A DNA stretch of 6,304 nucleotides. It comes from Chloroflexota bacterium (GTDB lineage: Bacteria; Chloroflexota; UBA6077). Both the position numbers and the translations under genes were made by a program. The notes beneath the pieces were generated by a model. It searched no databases. It had not been told where the DNA came from and saw only the letters and a program-made list of their open reading frames with translations. The DNA lies in NCBI GenBank assembly GCA_021806765.1, contig JAJZQR010000318.1, positions 1 through 6,304 on the forward strand, written 5' to 3'. The first letter of the stretch is position 1. The number at the start of each line of letters is the position of its first letter. Positions 6,282 to 6,304 of this stretch are shown piece after piece.

Positions 6282-6304
6282 ATGCGTAGTCTGCGGATTC
6301 AATT
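6282..6304 (+). CDS. Start of a further gene, cut off by the window end
   Basis: Only seven full codons are present (M-R-S-L-R-I-Q), open to the window edge and preceded by a strong AGGAGG at 6271-6276. It lies 39 nt downstream of the CmtR-type regulator with no visible promoter between, so it is probably co-transcribed. In such loci the partner is often a P1B-type metal-exporting ATPase, a cation-diffusion transporter or a metal-binding protein, but seven residues do not allow a family call. The GTG at 6245 opens only 14 codons before a stop and is not a better start. Confidence 0.5.

Noticed and set aside
6245..6289. GTG start just after the regulator as an alternative for the downstream gene
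   Set aside because: The frame closes at TAG after 14 codons and lacks a ribosome site; the ATG at 6282 with AGGAGG is far better.
5877..6302. Minus-strand open frame of 141 codons opposite the regulator
   Set aside because: The plus-strand frame is a clear ArsR/SmtB protein with its own promoter and operator, so this is its shadow.
1..6304. CRISPR array, tRNA, rRNA, insertion sequence or attachment site
   Set aside because: I found no regularly spaced repeats, cloverleaf, transposase-like frame or terminal inverted repeats in the window.

Overview
The window is GC-rich bacterial DNA. Genes are tightly packed on the plus strand, several Shine-Dalgarno sites are strong (AAGGAGG, AGGAGG), and there is a GTG start with a 4-base overlap. 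Nothing in it fixes the organism. A high-GC anaerobic or facultative bacterium with a respiratory quinone pool (for example Chloroflexota, a high-GC Bacillota lineage or Actinomycetota) fits, but that is inference.

Positions 1-129 are a leader region with a plausible sigma70-type promoter, an imperfect inverted repeat abutting its -35 box, and a short hairpin at the predicted start of the transcript. Positions 130-5674 hold a compact four-gene operon for a complex iron-sulfur molybdoenzyme (CISM, DMSO reductase superfamily). In order it encodes a Tat-exported electron-transfer subunit with four [4Fe-4S] motifs, a Tat-exported bis-MGD molybdenum (or tungsten) catalytic subunit, a TorD-family maturation chaperone, and an NrfD-type quinone-interacting membrane anchor. 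The gaps are 10 nt and 1 nt, then a 4-nt overlap, so the genes are almost certainly co-transcribed. The expected working model is electron exchange between the quinone pool in the membrane (NrfD), the four-cluster subunit and a substrate reduced or oxidised on the outer face of the membrane. The architecture is that of the polysulfide/thiosulfate/tetrathionate/arsenate/selenate reductase group. The sequence does not let me name the substrate. The catalytic subunit lacks the canonical first cysteine of its own Fe-S cluster (Asp55 stands there), the most distinctive feature of the operon.

Positions 5675-5897 are a 223-bp intergenic region. No convincing terminator is visible in its first part; its end carries a near-consensus promoter (TTGACA, 18 bp, TATCAT) overlapped by an AT-rich palindromic operator. 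This drives a separate unit: an ArsR/SmtB-family repressor with the three-cysteine pattern of the Cd(II)/Pb(II) sensor CmtR, followed by the first codons of a further gene that runs off the window, plausibly the metal-handling gene it controls. The two units look independently transcribed, so metal control of the molybdoenzyme operon is not implied by the sequence.
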